A DNA stretch of 64,000 nucleotides from Nymphalis io (taxonomy: Eukaryota; Arthropoda; Insecta; Lepidoptera; Nymphalidae). The notes under the pieces are model-generated. The model was given only the letters and a program-made list of their open reading frames with translations. It was not told the DNA's origin and did no database searches. Location: the NCBI RefSeq assembly GCF_905147045.1, contig NC_065917.1, positions 2,620,501 to 2,684,500 of the forward strand. The letters are read 5' to 3'. Of this stretch, positions 1 through 12,800 are shown piece by piece; the first letter of the stretch is position 1, and every line of letters starts with the position of its first letter. The translations under genes and the position numbers were made by a program.

Positions 1-204
1 CTGAGTGCTATAATTTATTACCTGACTGTCAAAAGTCGCGTTGGTCACGACATCCGACTACCACGAAAAAGTCTTTTCATTTTTCGGGTTAATATATAGC
101 CTATGTCACTAACAAATAATGTAGCTTTCTATTGGTAAAATAATTCTCTTAATTGCTTCAGTAGATCCAGAGATTACCCCCTACAACCTCACAAACCTTC
201 CGTA

Positions 205-541
205 ACCGTAACAGCCTGTGAATGTCCCACTGCTGGGCTAAAGGCCTCCTCTCCTCTTTTTGAGGAGAAGGTTTGGAGCTTATTCCACCACGCTGCTCCA
301 GTGCGGGTTGGTGGAATACACATGTGGCAGAATTTCAATGAAATTAGGAAATGAAATTATTGAAACCTGCACATGCACCTGCATGTGCAGGTTTCCTCAC
401 GATGTTTTCCTTCACCGTAAAGCACGAGATGAATTATAATTACAAATTAAGCACATGAAAAGTCAGTGGTGCTTGCCCGGGCTTGAACCCACGATCATCG
501 GTTAAGATTCACGCGTTCTTACCACTGGGCCATCTCGGCTA
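205..541 (-). repeat. Metulj-like tRNA-derived SINE
   Basis: On the minus strand it has a tRNA-like head (AGCCGAGATGGCCCAGTGG, B box GGTTCAAGCCC), a body with CATCGTGAGGAAACCTGCA, and a tail AGCCCAGCAGTGGGACATTC ending in GTTACGGTTACGG. Full length with a small internal duplication (CCTGCACATGCACCTGCATG). Confidence 0.85.
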
Positions 542-602
542 TATTTTATTTATGGTAATGTTTAATTTCAAATTGCTTTGACTTGATCTGCATTATTTTT
601 AG

Positions 603-800
603 GGTCCAGAAATACTACCGAAAGTAGGATGTGATCGTTTGGGTACATCGAAAACAACATACAATTATGTAGGAACTCGTAATGATGTAGATTTTAAAGA
701 AGAAGGTGATCTTAAAAACGAGACAAAAGATGATGAGATACCGTTATTAAATGCCAATAACGGTGATGAAGACTGTGATGATTATTACGATGAGGAATTG
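603..800 (+). CDS. Acidic exon A of the zinc-finger gene (first of a duplicated pair)
   Basis: A 198 bp phase 0-0 exon between ...TTTTTAG and GTAAGA. It encodes 66 residues starting GPEILPKVG and ending DDYYDEEL, rich in Asp and Glu. It shares the DRLGTS, YNYVG/YYYVG, DLKNE, IPL and NNGD/SNGD blocks with the exon at 1738-1944, so the two arose by tandem duplication. Because both are symmetric, either can be skipped or both kept without a frame change. Confidence 0.8.
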
Positions 801-3800
801 GTAAGATTAGATCATAGATATTGTTTTTTAACTGATGTAGAACTAACGCAATTTTGGTCTGGCACTGAAAGATTCTTTTTTATAAGACGGACGAGAGATG
901 TGTCACCATCAATTTGGTATTTGTCTGTGGTTCGCTTAAATGATCGCAGACCTATCATGGGTTTCAAATCGTAATACATATCAGAAAAGATTGTTTTCAT
1001 GAAATTCTTAACAGAACACTGAATTTTGGTTCGTGTATTGTTATTTTTGGCCTTTATTCTTTGTATATAAACCTATATACTATTAATGTATTAACTGTCA
1101 CTAAGTTAACTGACATAGACCTTCATACGCAGCCTTGAGGCAGACTGTCAATCTTCTCAAAGATATCGCGATCAAAACATAGACAATTTTTAGTACATTT
1201 TATAGTAGTAGTAGTAGCCGAGATGGCCCAGTGATTAGAACGCGTACATCTTAACCGATAATTGTGGGTTCAAACCCGGGCACCACTGAATTTTCATGTG
1301 CAAAATTATTTTTTTATAGAATAGAAAGGCGGACGAGCATATGGGCCACCTGATGGTAAGTGGTCACCAATGTGCCACTAACCTTGGGAACTAAGATGTT
1401 ATGTCCCTTGTGCCTGTAATTACAATGTAGTTTGTTATTATAATTAATCTCGTGCTTTACGGTGAAGGAAAACATCGTGAGGAAACTTGCATGTGTCGAA
1501 TTTCATTGAAATTTTGCCACATGTGTATTCCACCATGCCGCATTGGAGCAGCGTGGTGGAATAAGCTCCAAACCCTCAAAAAGGAGAGGACGCCTTAGCC
1601 CAGCAGGACTAAGGCTCCTCTGGGTCATTCACAGGCTGTTACTGTATGGTAGTTTTATAATTTTGATATATTCCTAACATTAAACTAAAATATTAACGAT
1701 AATATGATAGCTTTTGTGGAATCAGTTTTCTTTTCAGGTTCCAGAAGGTTCCCCTAAAGTTAGAATAGATCGTTTGGGTACATCAGTAATAACGTACTAT
1801 TACGTAGGACCTGATAGTGATACAGATTTGAAATTAGAAGACAATCTTAAAAACGAGGATGATGATGACGATGACATACCGTTAATATTTCTCAATCCTA
1901 GCAACGGTGATGATTGTAATGATCGTTATGATGATGAGGAATTGGTAAGTTTACATCAAAGACATATAGATTGTGCTTTAGCTGAAGAAGAAAGGCTTCA
2001 TGTTCTTTCAGAGCTCATGTGCTTATCACGGGATATGATCCCAGGAATTCTGGCTGCGTCTTAGATTAGCTGCTTGAAGTTGGTAGCGTTTATACTCGTG
2101 GCTGATATATTTCCAGTCATGGATTGTGAGAGCACGGGAATAGGGTTTAAGTGTCTGTGTATAGTGCTTGTAACGGGGTCATTATGCAATCGAAGTGTCC
2201 CATATATGTCGAGCTGGTGAGGCTCAGCCAGTTTAATTACACAAAATAAACTGCTCGTCTACTTTCTAATATTATTAAAAAAATAAATCTCCAAAAACTT
2301 AGTGAAACCAGATTAGTTTTGTCGCAGTTTTTTATTCATAACTTATATAATGTTAACTGCTCAGACACGAACGAAATGTCAAAACCACTATTTGAAATAG
2401 TTTTTTTCTAAAAACAATATACTTTTCCAAATAAACTGCTCTTCGGTCTAGTGGCTTGATGTAAGGCCGCAGGCCGGAGGCCCTGGGTTCAATTCCCAGG
2501 TCGGGCCAATAAAAAGTTATTAGGTTTTTCTGTTAGAAACTTCTTAGTAGCAGCCCGGAGTCTGAAAGTTGGAAGTGTGTACACTCCCGTGCCTCGGAAA
2601 GCACGTAAAGCCGTTGGTCCTGCGTCTGAAATCTTTCCGGTCGTGTCGGATTGCCGTCCCATTGGATTATGAGAGTTAGGGAATAGAGAGTGCACCTGTT
2701 TGCACACATACTCTTGCACTATAATATCTCCTGCGCAGTTGGCTAATCTTTTTTTTATATAGAATAGGAAGGCGGACGAGCAATGAGGCCACCTGATGGT
2801 AACTGGTCACCAACGCCCATAGACATTGGCATGTAAGCAATGTTAACCATCGCTTACATCACCAATGCGCCACCAACCTTGGAAACTAAAATTTTATGTC
2901 CCTTGTAATTACACTGGCTCACTCACCCTTCAAACTGGAACACAACAATACCGAGTACTGCTGTTTTGCGGTAGAATATCTGAGGAGTGGGTGGTACCTA
3001 CCCAGACGAGCTTGCACAAAGCTGTACCACCAGTGATCTCTCTTGCCGCCATAACCGAAATCGGTCTGGAGGATATTATTATTACTTTTTAAATAATGAC
3101 CCCGTTACAAACACCATATTATGTTTGCGCACGCACTTGTGCATATGTTCTGCACTGATTAATATTTTCTTTAAGAATTTCTGCCGTTGTCGAAGACTGA
3201 CAATTATCAAAGAACACTCGACATGATCCAGGAAGACCAGCTTCCATTGTCGACGCTTTTGCATCTCATATTAAATCATCTATGGTATATTTTAGGATAA
3301 ATCCAACATGAAAATGGAAGTTAAAATAGAAGGTTTCGAAGATATAGCACAGACGGATAGACCAAACGGTAAAACAAAGAAACCCAAGAAGAAACATGTT
3401 AAAGAAGGATTCACGACAAGAATGGTGACCGAGACGAATGAGTATGTCGTCATCAAACTAACTAAAGAACAGGTAATAGCCCACCTTTTTTGTATTGCTG
3501 GAAAAACGTGTTACGCGTTTCCCTCACGGGAACAGTAGGGCGTTTTTGGGGCTCGCCGGTGTCCAAGGCGCCGAGTACGCCCCGAACATCGGAATACCCA
3601 CTAAAGAACCAGCGGTACCCTTTCCGTCTTAACGAGGAGCACCACGGGATCGCTTTCGCATGCTACCGTGAAGTCATAGCCCCCTCTCCCTTATTTAGAA
3701 AAAAAGATCACATGATTTTAAGTACAGTAATTTGGCTTAGTATTCCTGTTAGTTGGTCTCTGTGCAAGCTCGTCTGTGTAGGTTCCAGTCATTACTTATT

Positions 3801-6800
3801 CTACCATCAAACAGTAATGTCCAGTATTGTTCTGATTGCATCACAATAATTACGACGAATCTTAAGTGTCTAACTTTAAGAGCTAGGTCCCTGCTAAACG
3901 TGTGATGAAACCGACGAGTAAGGGATCAGCCTATTATCTATATATCATCATCATCCTTTTATCGTCGACTGCTGGAATGAGGCCTATCCAATGGCACGCC
4001 AGCTCGATCTTCAGCTCTCAATCTTCTCATCCACTTTGCGTATATCGTCACTCCACCTAGCTTACTAATCCTTAACTCATCACGAGACTTCCTAAACTAT
4101 CCGTCTGATGGACTTGAAATTTGTCACACTTCTTCCCCGACGTAGACGCTCACTAAGAACGGATTTTACGCAAATCCTATCCTAAATACATTTTTATTTT
4201 TATCAACCCGTGGGAAACCCGGACGATTAGCTTGTTATTATATAAAAAAGTCCCACCTAATGGTAATTGGTCACCACCGCCCATAAATATTTGCGATTTA
4301 TAATACATTAACCGTTCCTTACATTCCGTTACTGTTTACTGTTACCGTAACAGCAGGCCTGTTGGATTTTATGGGCTGTCGGGAACTGTATTTTTTTACT
4401 ATTACGTAAAATAAAGTGCTTATCATAGGGAAGCAGGACTCTCGTAAAGCAAATAATAATAATAATGTCCTCCAGACCGATTTCGGCCAATCTCAAGAGA
4501 GATTAGCCAACTTTTTTTTTTTTTTTTATATTCGCCGGGAGGGCAAATGACTCTACTCCACCTGATGGTAAGTGGTAGTAGAGTCTAAACGCGACGACGG
4601 CCAGTACAGACGGGAAAAACGTTCTGCACTAGCCGCCTTGCCGGCCCGCAAGATGCCTCTTCACGCCTCGTTTGAAGGAAGCCGGGTTGTAAGAGGAGGG
4701 GAACACGTGAGCTGGTAAGGAATTCCATTTGTTGGAAGTGCGACAAAGAAAGGAGTTGCCAAATTTCTTTGTTCGCGATGGAATTGATGTCACAGTTAGG
4801 CGGTGACATTGAGAACCAGCTCGCGTGGTCTTAAGAAGGAAGGGGGAAGCAGCAATTAGAGAGAATAATTCCTCAGAGCACTCGCCGTGATACAGTCGGT
4901 AGAAAGCGCTCAGTGCTGCTATCTCACGACGCAATTGTAAAGGTTCAAGGGTGTTTGTGACCTTAACGTCGCCAATAATGCGTACGGCACGTCCCTGCAA
5001 CCGGTCCAAGGCCTCAAGTAGGTACTTAGCGAAGCCATCTCAAAGGTGCGAGCAATATTCCACGCAAGACCGTACCTGTGTTTTGTATAGCAGGCACAGT
5101 TGTTGTGGCGTGAAAAAACGCCGCACCTTGTTAAGAACTCCGAGTTTCCGTGAAGCTGTTTTTATAACAGCCTCGATGTAATCCCTTGGACTAAGGTTGC
5201 AGCGAACCTCAATCCCAGCATGGCGATTTTGCTTTGCATCACTAGCGGAGTACCTCAGAGGGAGGGAAGAGGGGAAAACTGCGCAAATGATATTATAGTG
5301 CACAAGTGTGTGCGCAAACAGAGGTGCACTCTCTATTCTCTAACTCTCATAACCCGATGGGACGGCAATCCGACACGACCGGAAAGAGTTCAGGCGCAGG
5401 ACCAACGGCTTTACGCGCTTTCCGAGGCACGGGAGTGTACACACTTCCAACTTCTAAACTCCGGACTGCTACTGAGAATTTTCTGACAGAAAAACCCAAT
5501 AACTTTTATTGGCCTGACCTGGGAATTGAACACAGGACCTCCGTGTCTGCGGCCATACATCAAGCCACTAGACCAACGAGGCAGTCTCGTAAAGCTATAC
5601 ACCATTTAAAGCATTAACGAGAGTTGCTCGCGACGTATCAGGGCTCTTTCGGCAGCTCGCTCTAAAACCTACCACCCTCCCAACCACTGGATTGCGAAAC
5701 TTAAATTTAAACCAGTGTGAAGGAATATTTAAACATTAAAGAAATATTACAATTATTTCATTACATATATTTAGATAATGGAAGAAATGAAGCAAAATTC
5801 GAACAGCGAGAAGTACAAAATACTACCATATAAGTGTGAGAAGTGCGTCAAAGGTTTCAACTTCGAAGATGTTCTGCAATCACATATGGAAAAACATTCC
5901 CCTGTAAGTATGATGGTATTACCCAGACTCACTATGTCTCTGTGCTCTACACAAAGCCTGGGTAAGTGCTTTAATGATAAATTGATTTTAATGAAATGTA
6001 CAATTGTGCAAATTGTTTTTTTTTATCGCTGGAAAAACGCGTTACGTTTATCGTTAACAGTGGGGGGGGGGGGGTATGTGGGACTCGCCGGTGTCCAGGC
6101 GCCGAGTGCGTTCCGAACACCGGAATACCCACTAAAATACCCAGCGGTATCTTTTCCGAGGAACGCCACAGGATCGCTTGCGCATGCTACCGTGATGCTC
6201 TGAATTTTGGTCACCCTTAGGGAGTGTAGAGATTTTGAATCGTTTAAAATGATAAGAGAAATTCTCTGTATTTTCAGAGCAATGGTCCGTTTCAATGCGA
6301 GCTCTGTGAACAATATTGTCCGAGTAAGGTGTCATTACGGGGTCATATGAAGTCGCATTCAACGAGGTAAGTATTTAGTTGACTATGATATACATGTATG
6401 TCTATATATGTATGTCTTTTATTGAAGTTCTTGTCGGTTATTCTCGTTAGAATCTATGTCACGAATCGGTGGTTGCCTTATATCATTATATATTATATAC
6501 ATGTCAGAGATAATAAATTTAAGCGGGTATACGACGTCACTTATTAGAATAGCAACACCACACAACGTGATGTATGTCATGTAGGTTGGTCGGTTGTCCA
6601 ACGTCAAGTGTGAAAAATATAAGACGGGTGCCTATTATATTATGTAGCCGACTAATGGAAGTATTTTTTTTTTTTTTTATAGAATAGGAAGGCGGACGAG
6701 CATATGGGCCACCTGATGGTAAGTGGTCACCAACGCTCTTAGACATTGGCATTGTAAGAAATGTCAACCTTCGCTTACATATCCAATGCGCCACCAACCT

Positions 6801-9800
6801 TGGGAACTAAGATTTTATGTCCCTTGTGCCTGTAATTACACTGGCTCACTCACCCTTCAAACCGGAACACAACAATATCAAGTATTGCTGTTTTGCGGTA
6901 GAATATCTGATGAGTGGGTGGTACCTACCCAGACGAGCTTGCACAAAGCCCTACCACCAGTATAAAATATAAAGGAGTATGTCAGTAGCGCGTGTGATCG
7001 TTTTGTCGAGCGACCCCCGCGGTCTCTTGCTCTCGGGACAGCGCCAGCGGCGGACGTGCGCGCTGACTGATTTAATAAAATCAACATATTGGACGACATT
7101 GGCGGCCATTTGAATCTGCGACATATATATTAAACAAAGTGCCCCCGCTGAGTCTGTCTGTCTGTTTATCTGCAATAGACTCAAAAACTACCGAACAGAT
7201 TGTCATACGGTTTTCACCAATGGCCGAGGTGGTTCATGAGGAAGGTTTAGGTGTATAATTAATTAATATTTATTCAATGCATCACGTTAACCGATAGAGT
7301 TATATGTATAATATTAATATATAAACGTTTTATGTAGACTATATAATATTGTAACATGTCGATTCAAAATAGCTCTTATTAGCCGTTTTTTTTCTTTTTT
7401 TTTTCGTGGAAGAAAGGCATTTACGCCTCCCGCCCGGTCCGGGGGGATCGGTACGGGTATGTGGGACTTACGGGGCAGACGGCCCCGTCCTACCCACTAA
7501 AACCTCTCCAGAATTCCGTCTCTCCGCAAGGCGACGGGGTCACGGGAACGTTGTGACTTACAACCGCAACCCCGCCAGCGGTCGTCGCTATTTGGAAAGC
7601 AACCCAACTCGAAAGCGCGCCATGATGGTAGGGCGCGCCTTCCTCCACTTTATCTCAGTCCCGTACCGTGACGGACTCCCCCGAGTCCGCCACTGGAGGC
7701 TGGGCGTCAAGGCTTGAGGCCCCGCGGCGGATCAATAAGCTCTTATTAGCCTAACCTAACTAATATTATTAATGCTTAAGTGCGTTTGTTTGTTACGCTT
7801 TCCTCTTTTTGAGTAGAAGGTTTGCAGCTTATTCCACCACTCTACTCCAATGCGGTTTGGTGGAATACATATGTGGCAGAATTTCATTGAAATTAGACAC
7901 ATGCAGGTTTCCTCACGATGTTTTCCTTCACTGTATAGCACGCGATGAATTATAAACAAAAATTAAATTAAGCACATGAATGTGATGTGATAAAAATCAT
8001 TCACAGAACACATCGATATCGCACACTGACAGATAACAGTTACAATGTGAACCGCGCGTAAAATAATAATAAAAAAAAAACAAAAGAAGCTCGTGACAGC
8101 AATGTATGCTTTTTTTTTCCGCTGGAAAAACGCATTTACGCGTTTCCCCCACATGAGGTGGGGGGGTATGTGGGGCTCGCCGGCACTGAAGGCGCCGGAA
8201 TACCCACTAAAAAAAACAGCGGTACCCACTCCGTCTTGTCGAAGGGGCGTCACGGGATCGCTTGCGCATCCTACCGTGACGCACCGAGCAATGTACGCTG
8301 CCAGTGATATTGTCCAGAGATAATCGCTAACGATACAACGTTTTTCAGATATAAATGTAAATTGTGCGATTTAGTAAGACTGTCACGGCAACACATACTC
8401 GAGCACTACTCATTGGAGCATACGGATTCAGCTGCGCTGTACAGATGTCCCAATTGCCCCCACACCACTAAGTACGTATAAAATTTTGTCTATCACCATG
8501 CGGATGTCCTAAGTGCCCCAGATTTATTAAGTTAATTATTAATGTTAATGGTAGGCGGACATGTTTGCCTATATATGTGAATTGGTTACCACCGCGCACA
8601 GATAATGGCTGTTGAGAAATATTAATCATACCTTGCATCGCCAATGCGCCACCGAATTTGGGAACTATGATATTATTTTCCTTGTGACGGTAGTTACACA
8701 CTGACTCCACAGTTCATTTTTTAGTTGTTATGCATTCTTAGAGAGCTAAGAAAACGGTTATGTTTTTAAAATAATCTTCAAAACAAGTTTTAAAACGGTT
8801 TTTTTTTGTTTTTGTTTTAAGGCATTTCAGTAGAAAAAAAACTTAAAAAAATATTGATGTAATATCGTTTTTCGTCTCGCATTTTTAAATTCGGCCCGAT
8901 AATTGTTGTTTTAATATTTATAAATAACAATTTTTTAATCGTTTTTATAAATCAGAAGAAAAAAATAGATTTAAATTGATCCATTTTTGTTTAATAAATT
9001 TTTGATGTTGTATTTTTGACTTATTTTAAAAAAAGCTAAAAAAAAGTAATAACTCAAAATCGGTTCACTTTACTATACATATGGGGGGTTAAAATTATCG
9101 CAAATGGTCACCCCTATCACTTCCTAAACACGTCGAATTACCAATAACCCTGTATATTATATTTTAAAATACTTTTTATGAATTTGTCATATTAATTTAT
9201 ATTATTATATCATAATATTATTTTTTTTTCAGAAATTTAAATAAATAATAAATAAATAAATGGGTATTTCAAATAAGGTCCTATATTTTTTTTATTTCAG
9301 TAAGCGTACCGTGATGCAAAGACACGTGAGGTTGCATTCGACAAACGAGCCACTGAAGTGTAAACTGTGCGGGAAATTATATAAGAGTAAGGAGTCGCTA
9401 AGGGTTCATGTTATGTAAGCCATCTATTATGTATCTTTGTGTATATACGTTTTCGTGTGTTTGTGTGTGCGCTCGGTACACGGTAGATAAGTGAAGAGTT
9501 CGAGCGTAATGACGTCAGAGTAAGATTTGTTATTTTCCGATCATTGTCACTAGATGGCGTTATTTTTACTTTCAATACATAAAAAAATCCCACTAAGTAT
9601 ACTTGTGTCGTCGTGTCGTCTGTAATATCTATTCATTATAATTCTAATCGTGGGCAAGTAAATCGCGTTGTTATTCGAACGGAATGATTTAGGCCTCTGA
9701 GATCGATCTGTAGCTTTCCTCTGCAATGCCCATATGCATTGGGGCTGTACAGTAACAGTTTGTGAATGTCCCACTGCTGGGCTAAGGCCTCCTCTCCCTT

Positions 9801-12800
9801 TTTTTTTTTGAGGAGAAGGTTTTTGGAGCTTATTCCACTACGCTGCTCCAAAGCGGGTTGGTGGAATACACATGTGGCAGAATTTCAGTGAAATTAGACA
9901 CATGCAAATTTCCTCACGATGTTTTCCTTCACCGTCAAGCACGAAATGAATTATACCACAAATTAAGCACATGAAAATTCAGTGGTGCTTGCTCGGGTTT
10001 GAACCCACGATCATCGGTTAAGATTGGCGCTGTAAAAAATATTAACTATACCTAGCATCGTCAATGTGCTACCATCCTTGGGAAGTAAGATTAGTATTGA
10101 TTGGCCCTTTAATTACACTGGCTTACTAACCGTTCAAGCCAGAACGCAATGCTACTAAGTATGATGTTTGGCGTTAGAATACCTGATGAATGGGTGGTTC
10201 GTACCCAGATTGACTCGCACAAAGCCCTACCACAAAGTAAGGAACTAATTTGATGCGATCAAGTGTAACATATAACATTGTACGAAAGTGTCATGTATGT
10301 CAAATATTATTGTATTACCTGAAACGTTCATCCTTTCATCCAATCGTTACGTAATTCTAAACGCAATTTCTCCTCAAATAAGGCGTCACGATAGCAAGAA
10401 GTTGCATCAATGCGATGTATGCACGAGCTCGTTCGTCTACGCCACGCAGCTGACGAAACACATGCGGTCGGTCCACGAACGGATGGACTACTATTGCGTG
10501 GAATGCGATGTAATGTTCAAATCGATGGTGAGTAACGGTTTTTATTTTATATTGAACCAGCCAGGTGGACCGACGACCTTAAGAAGGTGGCGGGCACCAA
10601 CTGGATGCGGAAGGCGGAGGACAGGGAGCTTTGGCGCACCTTGGGAGAGGCCTATGTTCAGCAGTGGACAACGATTGGCTGTTGATTGATTGATTGATTG
10701 ATTGATTGAACTAGTTTTCAGCCGCATGTTATAGGGGGGGGGGGTTGGTATTGAAACAGCCTTTCAAAACGTAGAATTCTCATAGATCTTTTGTTCTTGT
10801 ACAAAATAGTCAGAAATAAGATTGACTGCCCTCAAATTCTTAGGGGAATAAATTTCAGTGTGCCTAGGGAAAAGTATGTCCACGTTATCCAATAAGTGTA
10901 TTTTACATTGGACCATCTAAAACTAAGCTAGGACAAAATGCACCTCTTGTAAAATTAGGTAAAACGTATAATAAATACTCAATGTCATTTGAAATATTTG
11001 AGGACTCCATTAATATATACTAATGTACAGTAACAGCCTGTAAATGTCCCACTGCTGGGCTTAAGGCCTCCTCTCCCTTTTTGAGGAGAAGGTTAGCAGC
11101 TTATTCCACTACACTGCTCCAATGCGGGTTGGTGGAATATTATTACATTACATTAATATATACAAAAAAAATAATTCTAGAGTTATTATCAGAATTCTAA
11201 TTACGAACAAACATAATATGTTCAAGCAAGCGAGCATGTTAATACATTTTTTTCATTAATTTCTTAAACGTTACTTTAGTTAGTTAGTTTAAAAAAATGT
11301 ATTTGAAGTTTTTATTTTCAACTTAAATTTTGAAATTTTTAATTAAATACTATTTATTGTCTTCTTATTTAAATTATTTTATTATATATATTTTAATGTG
11401 ATAAATGAAATTAGTGCACTCGTTAATTATAATATTTACGGCTTTATTTTCAATGTTATTAAATATATATATATTTTTTTTTCTATAGAAATGTGATAAT
11501 TTTTTTTTTAGTAATTTAGTATTATAAAAAATATTATATATATATTTGTTTTATTATTACGTGTAAAAGTGTGGTGACTGCTGATGGTCCTTAATAAAAT
11601 TTTAAAAAAAAATGTACCCTATATCCTTACTTAGGGTTTAAGCTTGGTTTGTATCGAATTTCATCGAAATCGATTAAGTAGTTTAGTAGTGAAAGCGGTA
11701 CAAACAGACGGTCAGGTTGATAGACAAAGTTACGTTCGAATTTATAATATAATATTAGTCTATATTGATAGGCTGATAGGTAAATGGTTTATTGGTAATT
11801 GGTTACCATTAACCATATACACTGACATTGCAAGAAATAATAACCTTCACTGGTGGTAGGGTTTTGTGCAAGCTCCACAAATGAGTGGGTAAATTCCACC
11901 CACTCATCAGATGTTCCACCGCAAAACATCAGTACTTGGTATTGTTGTGTTCCGGTTTGAAGGGTGAGTGAGCCAGTGTAACTACAGGCACAAGGGACAT
12001 AACATCTTAGTTCCCGAGGTTCATTAACATATCTTACAATGTCTATGGGCGTTGGTGACCACATACCAATTGGCATTGGCATTCTAAGAAATGTCAACCA
12101 TCGCTTATAGCCAATGCGCCACCAACCTTGGGAACTAAGATTTTATGTCCCTTGTGCCTATAGTTACACTGGCTCACTCACCCTACAAACCGGAATACAA
12201 CAATACCAAGTATTGCTGTTTAGCGATGGAATATCTGATGAGTGGGTACCTAACCAGACGGGCTTGCATAAAGCCCAACCACCGAGAATACTAAAAAAAG
12301 GTTTTATTTTTTCTTAATTTAATTCATCAGTGGTCCCAGTCGCCATAGATAATGTCACTATTATAAATATAGTTTTATTTAAATCTTATTTTTAGGATAA
12401 TTTGAAACAGCACTTACAACGAGCTAAGAGACACCGGGACTCGTCATCGTACAAGTGAGTTTGTGTTTAAACGTTTTAAAAATGCAATTCTTGTCTATGC
12501 TGTTAATGGTTACAAGATACGTCAATCCCAGCCGGATCCAGTAATACGATGACGTTAGGACTTCCGGTGACATAACTGTTACCCAAATAAATTGTCAGTA
12601 GCGAAGAATCATTTTTTGGCACACGCTTTTATATACATGCTGTTAACTGTTGGGGAGTTTCGTCCGAGTCAATCCTGGGCGTCGGTGGTCATGATCACCA
12701 TAAAAATGTATTCTCATCATAACTGAATTGTGAAATTTCAACTCCGTAGGATAATGAGAAGTGGTTCTATTTCAGCTTACAACATTTTATCTTGAGAACA

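Noticed and set aside
2441..2510. Possible tRNA genes (A-box and B-box-like sequences here, at 13146, 16410, 34200 and in Metulj-like copies)
   Set aside because: They are SINE heads: no full cloverleaf, and each continues into a shared non-tRNA body.
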